Below, piece by piece: positions 27,294 to 39,133 of a stretch of 64,000 nucleotides of DNA. Source of the stretch: Echeneis naucrates (lineage: Eukaryota > Chordata > Actinopteri > Carangiformes > Echeneidae); assembly GCF_900963305.1 (NCBI RefSeq), contig NC_042532.1:15588707-15652706 (forward strand), written 5' to 3'. The translations under genes and the position numbers were made by a program. Below the pieces are notes generated by a model. That model saw nothing but the letters and a program-made list of their open reading frames with translations, was not told the DNA's origin and searched no databases. Within the stretch, counting starts at the first letter, position 1. Every line of letters starts with the position of its first letter.

Positions 27294-30200
27294 ATGGCGT
27301 CCAGCCGGGTGCCGGAGAGGGAGGTCCGGGATGATCCGAGGCTGGCTGCGAGCGCAGATCCGGACTTCTGCCCCCACAAATACTCCCTGCTCATCATCAT
27401 CGGAGGGACCGCTCACATCAGACACACGGGACACATCAGCAGGGAGATTGAACGAGGTACGTTTATTTCCAGCAGCCCCCCCCCCCCCCCCACACACACA
27501 CACACACAGCTCAGATGCGGTGTTGTCATTTTGATTTGGATACAGGCGGATTAAAGATTCAAACGCCTGCAAGATCTCGTCGCATAAATCATCGCCCCAG
27601 AATGTTGCACTGACCCCACTGCGGTGTTTATGTGATTTTATCCACCCTGCTGATGCGTCATCTGGCGATGCTCAACCATCAGCGTCACCTCATCCCTCCA
27701 AGCATGTTATAATTAAGAGCAGTCAGGAGATGGGGGGGGGGGGGGTATTTAGTCAACATGCAGCCACTTGTAGGCGATGGGCCATTGTGTTTTTCCTGCC
27801 TTCTGCCCACTGTGGTGGGACTCATGCAACACATTACAGAGTCTCACTGTTGGAGTGCAGCCATGGACATTTATCAGAAATTTGAGTGCATAATTTAGCA
27901 TGTTAAAATGCTGCAGATAGCAGGGGAAAGAGCAACGGAAACATAAGGGCAGATACCAGGAGACATGAAGATATTTATCATTCTCACTGGCTAACCCACA
28001 TTTCATTACTGCTGGATGACAGACAGACCTCTTGTCCACTTCCTCTCATTAAAACACCCAAAGTGACTATTCATTTTGGACACTTTCACATCATTCTTGT
28101 TTCTAATTGTCATGTGTGTTTTTCCCTTGCACGCCCAGCTTTTTCAGAGATAGCTAAATAACAGTTTGAATAGTTATGCAAAGATAGATTGCACTATGCA
28201 TCGCTATGCACAGTGCAGCTTTTGTTTTGTGACAGTAATGTACATGTGACTGAAGAGAAGGAAAGGGCTGCATCATAAAACCAAATGTCTCTTACATCTG
28301 CAGGTGTTCGGTCATGGGACATTGACTTAAAATCCTGTAACCTGAACCTTTATCTTCAAGAATTCCTGTCCCATCACACAGCCTCATTCAAGGGTACAGG
28401 TAAAAAAAAAAAAAAAAAATTTTTTTAATTTGATACCCAAACTCTTTGCCCTCACAGAAAGACCCGTTTTCATCGTAAGTCGCCAGCTTGGCTGGTCAGG
28501 GGTCGGGAAGGAAGGAAGGAAGAAAGGAAGGAAGGAAGGAAAGTGGAGGAGCAGTCTTATGATTGTTAAACATGGGTGGGACCTTTGGACAGAAAACAAT
28601 AGAGAATTGCATCCAAGCTGTGCCACCCCTCCGTCCCTCTGCATGTAACAGCCTTTTATGCAGAGCCAGTGATCAACAGCGAAAACATCAGAGTCAGGCA
28701 GCGGTGTTACAGCTGAGCTGTGGAGTAAGGTGACAAACACAGGCAAGAACAGACACATCTTCTTCCAGGGAGGGCGGAAGGAGCAGCAGCCAAGGTTACC
28801 TGGTACTGTATGTGGTAGATACTTCCCCGGTGGCTTTAGTGTAGAGCTCAGCAAATGTCATTTTCGGTGTGTGTCAGGGTTTTGGAAAATTGGAACGAAA
28901 GAGAAAGCGAGGTGACATTTTGGCAAATTTGCTTATTTGCTTTGTTGCTAAGAGTTAGAGGAAATCAACAGTTCAACAGCAAATATGATGGATATGTAGC
29001 AGAGCAAGCAGCCTGTTATTTTCGCGGAGAGGCTGGAAGCAGGGAGACACAGGTCATAGTTTTCAGACTATGTTCTATGCTGAGCTAACCTCTTTTCTCT
29101 GTAGTTTCATATTCAATGGGCAGCAGTGATGAAATTGATCTTCTCAGCAAAGCCTCAGCAGGAAAGTCAATAAATGTGTTTCCCGAAATATTAAAATATT
29201 CATTTACATTTTCTATCATAAAGACGTTTCCCATTTAAGTTTGTGCCACGGATGAAAAGAATGTGAAATGTGCTTTTCTGCGCAATAACCTTTGAGCCAT
29301 GTCAATCGCTTTCGCTGTGCTTCGCTTCTAGCTTGAAATACAGACAAAGAGACTTCTGTTCATATTTGGGTCACTGTTTTCTAGTTGTCCATGTTCGCCT
29401 CCAGTTCCCTTCGGACTGGATCGTCACTGCAGACTGAGTAAACTTGGCATCTTATCCTTCCACAGTCTTTCTGACTCAGCTGTTCCACCCTTCTTCCTTC
29501 CTCTTTTTTCAGTCACTGAGTCAATCACCTGTCCAATGATCCCTCTAGCTTCACTTTCTCTTTGACTTCTTCGAGCCCCCTCCCCACCTCAGTTTGCTCC
29601 TGGCCTTTTGCCCGCTGCTCAGATCTGTAAGCTTGTTCCATGTGACTGTTTTGCTTGTTTCCTGTCAGTTACCCTCCCGTCTGCCTTTCTCTTTTCACCC
29701 TTTGTTTTTCTCTGTTGCCCCCTCAGGGCAGAAGTGTCTGCGTCACAACACCAAAGTGTTGGACACTCTGGTGCTGGTCAGTCCACCTCAGGAACAAGTT
29801 CATTCAGAGGTGCGGAGACAAGACCTGGTTGATTAATTATTAACTGAATGGATAATAACTCTTTCCAAATAAGAGCTGGACCAAAGTGGGGAACATTATT
29901 CTCTTTGCACATTTACAATTATGCGTTTCCTCTTAAAGCAGTTCAAACAGGAACATGACTGTGTATCTTTCTTGACTTTTATATGCATGCAAATAACGTT
30001 ATATAATTTTACTGAAATATTTTCATATAACTTCAGTTATAACTGGCTCTTTCAACCTTTTCCACAAGTAAAACATTAGTTTGGTCTAGAAATAAAATCC
30101 TACAGCGAAGGCTAATTTGCTTGAAAATAGTTTCAAACATTTGCTCCTCTATCTGCTCTTATTCTGCTGCTCTCTCGTTCTTAGATCTTTGATTGTAAAA

Positions 30201-33200
30201 GAAAAATGTACAAGATATCACATCCCACCATCTCTCTTGCCTGGTCAGGTATTTGCTCTGCTGTCCAGGGAATCAGCTCATAAGCTGTTGATCTTGGCTG
30301 GGCAGAGCGTGGAGGAGAGCGGAGATCTGCTATTTCACAGAGGACTGTTCTCACCACAGAAACTGAGACAAATCCTCACAGAGCAGGTAACGCGCCGAGC
30401 CTCCCTCTCTACAAGCAACTCATGTTATACAATGCAGGGAAGTCGATTGCTCACTTATAGCTCAAGCTGTAAGTTCTTCTTAATTTCTTCAATTTGGTTT
30501 GGTTAAAGAAAAAAATAGCATGGCATCACATTTCCCAGAGGCCAATGAGACATCGTCAGATTGCTTGTTTTTTCTGATCAACAGGAACATTCGTTGCCTT
30601 CATAATGACCCCAAGCAAGAAAAACAGCAAAGTGGAAACAAAAAATATTAGTTTCATTTATGGTTTGTAAAGTGACATAATTGCTGCTGTGATTATTTAT
30701 TTATTTGTGAAATATGTCAAATTGATACTCAGAATTGATTACTGATATTCAATCTTTTTTTTTTTCTTTTTTATATATAACATAGTTATATAAGAATTTA
30801 AAAACAGAATCCTATGATGCTGTGAGTGCTGATCAGCAATTTGAAATCGGTCAACACCTTACACCAATATATCTGTCCCTGGTGATGTGAACTATTGGAT
30901 GTTGTTTCTGTCTTCAGTTTTTAGATCAGGAGATCTCTAAATCCTCCTGCAAGCTCAGCCTGACCCTCAGCTGTCCCAACATTGGTCAGTGGAGGAAGAC
31001 TCTCTTGGGGAACCAGCCTCTGCAGGGCTCGTTTACACTTCACATCAATCCCCCGGAGGTGCTGCCTGCCATGGAAGCCCTGGGGGAGTTCACCTCCCTC
31101 ATTTCTGGTACTCTTTGCCCTCCATCCACTTTCGACCTCCTGCCCCCTCCCACCACTGTCGGTTTCCTCAAGCTGTCCCGACCCTGCTGCTATGTGTTCC
31201 CTGCTGGCCGCGGTGACTGTGCCTTCTTTGCCGTTAACGGGTTCACGGTCCTGGTGGACGGCGGTTCAGACACTCAGGCCTGTTTCTGGAAGCTGGTCCG
31301 ACACCTCGACCGAGTTGATGCGGTTTTATTGACGCACATTGGAACAGAGAACCTGCCGGGGGTCAACACCTTCCTGGAGAGGAAGGTGGCAGAGATGGAA
31401 CTGAGTGCTGATGTCAAAGGCAAGATAATACATGTTTCTGAAGGATAATGTTACTTTGAGATTCCACTATAGTCGTGTCTACCTGTTTGTTAAAAGTGTT
31501 CAAGTCTGACAATACCTTTGCGTTTTTCTTCTTTTATTTCAACAGATGACTTGTCTAAGAGGTTGATCTCGCCTGAGCTTGGAGTTGTGTTCTTTAACGC
31601 CCCCAGCAGGTTGCAGATGGAGCAACAGCCTTGTAAGTGATATAAAAATCTATGTTAGTATTATAGTCAGTATAGACGTGAATACGATCTAACTAAAGCA
31701 GAAATATTGGCTGATATCCCTCTTTTTAATGTGTGCACCGAACAACAATATACAGCTGTATTGATTTTTCTTACATCGTGTAGCATTAGGGCTCAATAAT
31801 AAGCTTTATAAATTTCCTCGAGCACTTTCAAACCCTTGCAGGAAAAAGACATTCTTGATGCTTTGCTAAAATAATCCCAACTCAAACCTTTTACTAGTTT
31901 TTTCTGAACCTCTGAAATATAGCTTGGCCTTTTCAGTCATTATTGAGATGATTGGAAAAGTTAATTTCATTTACAATGTTTGCAATATATTTATTTTTAT
32001 ATAAGATTTGGAGATCTGCTACCAGGCTACATAATGTGACGGACCATCAATGCAAGGATCCTTGCTAGCTTTCTAAATGCAAGGCACAAAGTAACATGAG
32101 TAGTTGCTATCAAGCAGACTGAAAGCTGTCATTCTTTTCCTGTCAGGCTTAGACAATGTAATGAAGAGCACACACCAGGCAGCCCTAACCCTACATTTAC
32201 TGAAGAAGTTAGACATCAGACCACAACCAATGTTTCGACCGCAAGGACTGCCCATTGAGCCCCTAACCCTGTTCCAGAAGATGGGAGTGGGACAGCTGGA
32301 TTTGTACATCCTGAATCCTGGGAAAAACAGCCAAGAGTACCAGACTTTCATGCAAAACTGGCCTGATGTAGAGTCTTCAGTCTCCAAAACCCAAACTGCC
32401 CTGGCCTCAGTGTCTGCCCTGCTTGTGTGGCACCCAGCGTGCCCTCAAGAGAAGGTGGTCAGGGTGCTGTTTCCTGGTGTTACCCCACAAGCAAAGCTGC
32501 TGCAGGGGCTGGAGAAGCTGAAGGGTCTGGCCTTCCTCCAGAAACCTACGGTGACTACTGGCGACTTAGAGAGGATGGGGGAGGACAAGAAGGCCAAGAG
32601 GACAGAGAGCCAGGACAGTGGCAGGTCCCTAGGGAAGGAAACAACATTAAAACATGGCAAGGAAAGAGGCTTGAAAGAAGAGGCTAAGGAGGTGTCAGTG
32701 AAAGAAAAGGGAAAGGGATTAAATGGAGTTACAGTAAGAGATGATGATAAAACCAAAAGCAAAGAGGTGGGTGTCAAGCAAAAAGGAGCATTACCCGAGA
32801 AGAATACATCAAAGAAAGGTGGATCGAAGGACGGGAAAAAGGAGGCTGGCAATAAAGAAGAGAACACTGTCATGAAGAATGATCAGGTGAAAAAGGAAGG
32901 TCTCCCTTTCAAACCAAAGAATGAGAATAAAACTAAGGTAAAAAAGGAAGCAAAAAATGACTCTAAAACAGGATCAAAGAAAACAAGAACACCATCAGGA
33001 AAGGAGGCGAATGATGGCAAGAAGATACAGAACTCAACGAAACCTGGACCTGCGGTAGAAAACTCTGAGCCAGATTTTACAGAACAGCCGAGTCAAAAAC
33101 TGGAAAAAAAACCCGAAGAGAAACCCTGTGGATCCAAAGGGTCGACACCTGAGGATATCACAGGTGATTTCCTCCAGCTGCAGGAGGGAAGTGAGCGAGA

Positions 33201-35959
33201 AGAAGCACAGGCGGTTGCAGCAGATGAGGGAAAGCAGAAAGGCAGTGATTCAGGAAATGAAAAGAGCCTCGAAGATCTGAGCAAAGAGATGGACAATGAA
33301 GCTGCCAATGGACCAGGGGAAGAAGCAGCAGGTGATGTCAGGATAACAGGAGGAGGGAGTGTTGATAATGTGCTGGATATGGGATCGGATGGGACTGGAG
33401 AGAAAGCTGCAGTAGACGTGGAGAAAGATTCTGAAGATCAGCCTGGAAACGCTACAAAACCAGCGAAGGTTGTGGGTTTTCCATCTCCTTTAAACAAGAC
33501 GCCCAAGAATGAGCGCACAGTCCAGTTAGACTTAACCCCAACTGAGTACACTCTCCTGGACGGGGCTTTGAGACACAGCCCTCCATCAAGGTCGTCTCCA
33601 GAGAATCAGGCCCCTGGCAGTCCTGATGAGGAAACCGTAGAGCCAGCTTCCCCTGACTCCAGGCCCAACAGTGCTGGCCACACTCCTTACTGTCTTTCCC
33701 CGGATGATGTGTGGTGCAACAGGGCCACTCTCAGCAGGTTACAGGCCCAGATGGGTAATTCAGAGTCCGCTGATGTCAACCAGCCAAGTGGATCATCAAG
33801 ACAAAGTGAGGAACAGCACTGCCAGCCCAAAAACACTTCAGAGAGCCATGCCAACTCCAGGGAGAAGCATCTAAGCGTCCTTTCTTTGGGTACATTTAAA
33901 GATGGATCTTCAGACCCCTCTCCCTCCGTGGCCACCACCACCACTACCACGACACACTCCATGCCAGCAGAGGTGAGCTCGCCTCAGTCCACAGAGGTAG
34001 ATGAGTCGCTGTCTATGTCCTTCGAGCAGGGGCCAACCAACGTGAGCCAGAGAGAAGGGGACGACAGCGTTCATCACTCACACTCCAATGGGAGCCATTT
34101 CGTGGGGATGTCTTTACCAATGAAGAAGCCTCCTAGATCTTTAGGTCAAAGTTCAGAGATAGGGCGACCACCAGCTCCTAACACACTTCACTTTGAGGCA
34201 TCGCCTCATGATGTGGATCTTTGTCTGGTTTCTCCTTGCGAGTTCAAGCATTTCAAACCTCCTGACTCAAGCTCAGGTGCTAGTGAAGCCTCCAGAGGAG
34301 CCTTTGCTCCGCAACATCACGGCAACAACAATAACAACCCCAAGGACACGTCACCCAGTGAGTCAAATGCCCCTGTTTGTACAGAAGACTGTCCATCCAC
34401 CACAGCAGACGGAGCTCTGGACTCGGATGAGGATGAGTCATGTAGTGAGCCGACTAACTCCCCCCATGACCTCTGCACTAGTCAGGTTTTGCCCTCAGAC
34501 CCTCTTCCAACCCCTCGCAGGGACAGTCCACCTCTGCCTCCACATCCTGACACCTCAATGCCTGTTCCTCAGTCTGATTCTGATGCCCACGGCAAGCGAG
34601 CTAAGGTCAGCATTATGCGAGGGAAAAAAACCCCAGGGGTGAGTTTGTCTTATTAGCATTGAAGAAACATCGGTGTTTAATATGCAGAATGAGCTCATTT
34701 ATCAATGGGATTCAACTTCCTGTTTCAGGCGCTGCTGTGAATTCACCTTTTTTTTTTATGTTTCTAGGCTATTGAAAGCTCCCAAAAGTTAGGTTCAGGG
34801 AAAAGCAGGACAGAGCGGCAAAGTGGAGTCACCAAAGGAAATTCTACCACTTCTACTCGCACACCGTCCTCCAGCAGCCGCTCCGCACCGACAAAATCAT
34901 CCCCGAACACAGGTATATGCGGCACCTTTCTTCTTCTTTTTCTATTTTCAAATGATAACTTATCCGATCGATTCTTTCCATTCAGCATCACAGAGCAGTT
35001 ACATCTCCTGTTTCTCTCACAGGCACTAAGTCTACCTCTGCTGGTGAAGTCAGCTTGTACGTGGACTTGGCCTACGTCCCCTCCGGTGCCTCCTCTACAA
35101 CGGTCACTGTAGACTTCTTCAGGTGTGTCCGCTCTTCCTGCTACATCATCAGCGGTGACAGTCCAGAGAGGGAGGAACTCATCAAGCAAACGCTGGACGC
35201 TCTACTGGATGCAAAGAGATCCTGGCCTGACACCATGCAGGTCGACACACACATACTGAATTAGATTCATGCATGTTACAAAAGTTATGAAACGATACTT
35301 TAGTGAAGAAGAAAGAAATCAGCTGTCAAGATCGTGCTCTGCATTATTGACTAGAACTGTGTTTGAGATGTTTCAGTCACTGTAACTTTCACTCTGTCAT
35401 GCTTCCTTCAGAAGTTGAAAAACAAGTTGCTATCCCATTATTCATTTATTTGTCTTTGTCAAGTGAATGAATTTTAAAGATGTCTTTCGTTCCAGACCTT
35501 TTGATGAGTGGAGCTGGAGCTAACACTATTAATAATGGCTCTGTTCCAGCTAATACTGCCATGCAGCAGCTGATAATGTCATTAGCTACACTCGTGTTTG
35601 ACTCTAGTTTGTAGTGCCACAGTTTTTGGTGCATCAAAAGGCGCGCAGATCCTGAAGCATGTAACACATCATGACACCAGACTGCAACCCACTTGCAGTT
35701 TGGTGTCGACAACATATAACGCAATATTGAGGAGTGACTCAAAAGACAGCAGATGAAATGTTTGCAGCTTCTCATTTATCCTCACTCTTCTTTGCCTCTC
35801 TAGGTCACAGTGATCCCTACCTTTGAGTCTGTGTCAATGCAGGAGTGGTACCAGCAGACCCTGGACAGGCAGAAGGAGCTGGCTATCACCGTCCTGGGGT
35901 CCAACAGCACCGTCGCCATGCAGGACGAAACCTTTCCCGCCTGCAAGATAGAGTTCTGA
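27294..35959 (+). CDS. map1s: Microtubule-associated protein 1S
   Basis: Ten exons: 27294-27456, 28304-28399, 29727-29809, 30249-30386, 30918-31419, 31546-31632, 32147-34638, 34768-34912, 35023-35240, 35804-35959; phase-consistent, 1359 residues (human about 1059). Residues 1 to about 500 form the conserved MAP1 heavy-chain domain (YSLLIIIGGTAHIRHTGHIS, then VLLTHIGTENLPGVN, a degenerate metallo-beta-lactamase-like motif). The single large exon 7 encodes a Lys/Glu-rich, then Ser/Pro-rich, disordered middle. Exons 8-10 encode the light chain, with the family-diagnostic end MQDETFPACKIEF. MAP1S binds microtubules and links them to autophagy (LC3) and mitochondria. Intron 5 begins with GC rather than GT (AAAG|GCAAGA at 31420), and this is forced by the conserved GAT-GTC-AAA-G / AT-GAC junction. 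Exon 9 has a weak donor (CAG|GTCGAC). Extra length relative to mammals lies in the middle region. Confidence 0.95.
28507..28545 (+). repeat. (GGAA)n microsatellite
   Basis: A run of GGAA units with one AGAA interruption, inside map1s intron 2. Length-variable tetranucleotide repeat; also a potential ETS-binding array, but there is no sign of promoter function. Confidence 0.8.
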
Positions 35960-38058
35960 GGCATGTCTGTGAGATGCAGAAGCAAAGGGTGAACATGTGC
36001 ATGTGAGTCAGGAGCGAAGGGTTACAGAAATAGCATTAGAAAGGAATTATGGTGCCCCCTCACTGAGAGGTAGTTGGTTGAATGGGTAGTTAAATGGAGC
36101 AATTACCTGATTCCCCTCCTGGTTTTCTGCCTCTTTGCCTGTTTGCTTTGCAACAGAGAACCGTTGTTTCTCCTCATACACGGAGAGCACACATTTTTGC
36201 CAGAAGTACTGCATGATGTTTTTTTTTTGTTTGTTTTTTTTTTAAACATCCAATGACCCTGTACCACACAGGAGAGGAGATCACACTGGCAGCAGGAGAA
36301 GCATGACGAGCTGCAAACACGTCGATCCACATGAAAGCCAATGTTGTAGATTAGTCAAAAATAGTTAGCATACATGGGGGTTTAAGGCGGAATGAGCTGG
36401 ATTGTTTTCTCAGTACACGAAGCGCTGAAAAGTGACAGCAGCCTGTTCTATACGTCTGGCCACATAAATGAGTCAGCCTGAAGGTGTTTCAAGGATCATT
36501 CCACCAATCAAACAGCTGAGGAGACTGCGAAATGGAAAGGTTGTGCCACCTTTGGCCATCAATGAATCGCTTGCATTGGGTTTTGTTTACATACTCCAGC
36601 ATATGGCCACTGAGAGGAGACATGATTTGAGCTCTGCCGCTTCACTTGCTGCTGAGCAAAGAGACACTGATGTCATCTGTCCACTGTTGCGTTGTGTTAT
36701 TATAATGTGAGATTACTGAATCTGAGTGTGCAAATCTGCCGAAAAGGATCGGAGCACCGTGTTAAATTTAATAGCATTACAGCAATCATCTTATTATTCT
36801 GGTACGGTCATTGTAATCCATTAAAAGTGCTTATAATCATGCTTATCAGGAATCAGACTGAGAATGCGTTGGCAGAATCATGTGTTGATCATGTGCGGTA
36901 ATCAGCGAAAAAAAATGTTATTAAACTAATCGCATTTTTATTGCTTGTGAATACGATGGCTTATACATTTTATTGTAGACTAATGTTTTGCACAGCATCA
37001 AATCAAGGTTTAGTCACAGGGGGTGGAAGTGAAAGGCTTTTATTTCTGTAAATAAGCAGCGAACAAAATACTAATTTTATTTGTAATTTGAGGTAAAATA
37101 TCCCTGAAAGTGGAACTGAAAGTTATCCAAAAACAGAAAAACAAACAAACAAACAAAAAATCCCCAACAACTAACAGATATATACTTTGTTTTACAATAC
37201 ACCAGCTACACTAGTTTGTCTGTAATTTGTACCAAATAACTAAAGTCTTTCTTAAATGCAACTTCAAGCAAAGTCATTGAAAATCTCATCTGTCTTCTGT
37301 TTTGTTATTCTAGTCTGTATGTCTAAGAAAGGACCTGTTATGGCAGGATGTGTGGGAAAAAAAAAAAAAAAAAAAAAAAATCACATTTAAAACTACAATT
37401 AGTTTTCTGCTTGCCTTTAAAACAATTCAAACAAATGTGAATTCAGCATAAAAAGATCCTTCAAAACCAAAGTACGATATCAAAAACCAAAAATACACTA
37501 TTTATTGTTTTCTCCTCCATCTGAAAGGAGCCTCCCCCCAAAAATGTATTTTTATCAATGATCTTTAAATTGTCTGAAATATTTCTTGTGACTATATAAA
37601 AGAACTGTTTGACTTTTGTTTATGAACTTTCTTGAGTATAATGCAAATTCATTTAATTTTGTGCACTGAGTTTACTTTCTTTAATCGACATTTTCTTAAA
37701 CGGTGTATATGAGATAAGACTTTACAGCATATATGGTGAAACCCAAATCAAATTCAAATTCAGTGGGAAGACTGACCCACGTCTATAGTAATGGCCAAGA
37801 AACATCAACCCCACAGTAGCTAAGTGAATTGTAACTATATGCATGTATAGATTTCTGTATGTACCATATGTTGTTCCATTCATGACATTCATGAAGCCAG
37901 AGAGCAAAGCACTGAAGGAAGGCAGAGACAAAGGAGGTTTGTTGTGGGGAAAAAAAGCCTCTGCTGGTATTAATAGTGAGAAACTTTCACTTTGTAATTG
38001 TGTGTAAGTAAATACAACGTCAAAATGTGTGGCTTTGTGGGGTGAGGAGTAATGTCTG

Positions 38059-38064
38059 AATAAA
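38059..38064 (+). terminator. map1s: Candidate distal polyadenylation signal of map1s
   Basis: AATAAA about 2.1 kb beyond the map1s stop. The 35960-38070 interval is gene-free and A/T-rich, with a long A-run at 37360-37380, and is best read as map1s 3'UTR or intergenic sequence. Closer hexamer variants may be used instead. Confidence 0.3.
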
Positions 38065-38377
38065 GGCGCATCACTGTTGAAAAGCTCTTTTGGAAATGCA
38101 GTTTTTTTCACTAATGTACACTGAATTAAAGTATGAATGTGCTGCAGCTCAAAAAGAGGCGTTTGGATATTTGTTTCCTGTCAGCAGGTTTCTGGTGGCA
38201 TCGGCTGTAGAGTTAGGATTTGTTATTCATTCCAACATAAGATAAAGATAAACACAAAATTAATGTTAAGTTTTGATGCGCGGATGCTCATTTGAAAAAC
38301 AAAAAAACGTAATTTTGCACAAGTTGATCACCATCAGATTTTTCTGGGGTTTGTGTTTTCAGGGTGGGGCATCCGCG

Positions 38378-38413
38378 GGGATTTTCCGACAGTCCAGTTT
38401 CACTTTCGTTTCC
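38378..38413 (+). promoter_or_regulatory. Composite NF-kB + ISRE promoter of the ifi44-like gene
   Basis: GGGATTTTCC (38378-38387) is a perfect kappa-B site. Eight bases on, AGTTTCACTTTCGTTTCC (38396-38413) is a perfect interferon-stimulated response element (three GAAA blocks with 2-nt spacers on the minus strand). A noncoding exon then ends in CTGGAG|GTAAGT at 38453 and is joined to the acceptor at 39117, upstream of the coding start. The layout is that of a directly IRF/ISGF3- and NF-kB-driven interferon-stimulated gene. Confidence 0.85.
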
Positions 38414-39133
38414 TACGAAGTCCCTAAAACACGTTGACTCCCCTCAGCTGGAGGTAAGTTTAATCCGCATGAACGCTATCCTCTATATTAAGATTAGACA
38501 GATATAAATCGTATTTCTTTATCGAAGTAATACTAAACTTGATCCCTTAGGCCACCGTAACAGTGTCTGGTAATCCTTCATGAATGACAATCTTTTCCCT
38601 AAGGGCCTTGAAGTGAGCGCAAAAGGCGAAACGATTCGCTCTTGATGGTTCGTTTCACAAAACAAAAGTCCAAAAAAGGGTGATTGGACAAGTCACAAAT
38701 ACGAAAGGGGGATGAAAAGAGGGATTCAAATCTTAACCATTTCAGATTAAGGCAAGCTCTGAAGTAGACATTTTGTTCCCTCAGGCCTATCACACCTCTG
38801 TTGATTTGAAATAAATGTAAAATGCAACTTCATTAATTCATTTTCTCAGATTCCCAAACCAGCTTCTTTGGTGAGAACTGTTTTGTGGTTTGTTAATTCA
38901 CCGCCTGTCATTTATATTTCTGTTCCAACAACATACAGAGAAAATGTGAAATTTTCTGTTTAATAATGGTGGTTAATCATTCCAATTCTACTTTAGTTTT
39001 TGAGTTTGAGGCCCCAGTTTTACAGCTTATAAGAACTTAAAAATATTCAAGTATTTAAAGCAGAAATGGAAATTTGCACATAACGTTGCAGCGCTCTGAC
39101 GTGTGCTTCATCCTCAGGTAACCACTCTCCATC

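Noticed and set aside
32427-33962. Antisense and out-of-frame open frames within the map1s large exon
   Set aside because: Shadows of a long Lys/Glu- and Ser-rich coding exon; the map1s frame has the conserved protein.
37722-38111. 129-codon minus-strand open frame in the map1s 3' region
   Set aside because: No recognisable family and it lies antisense to the probable 3'UTR; A/T-rich chance frame.
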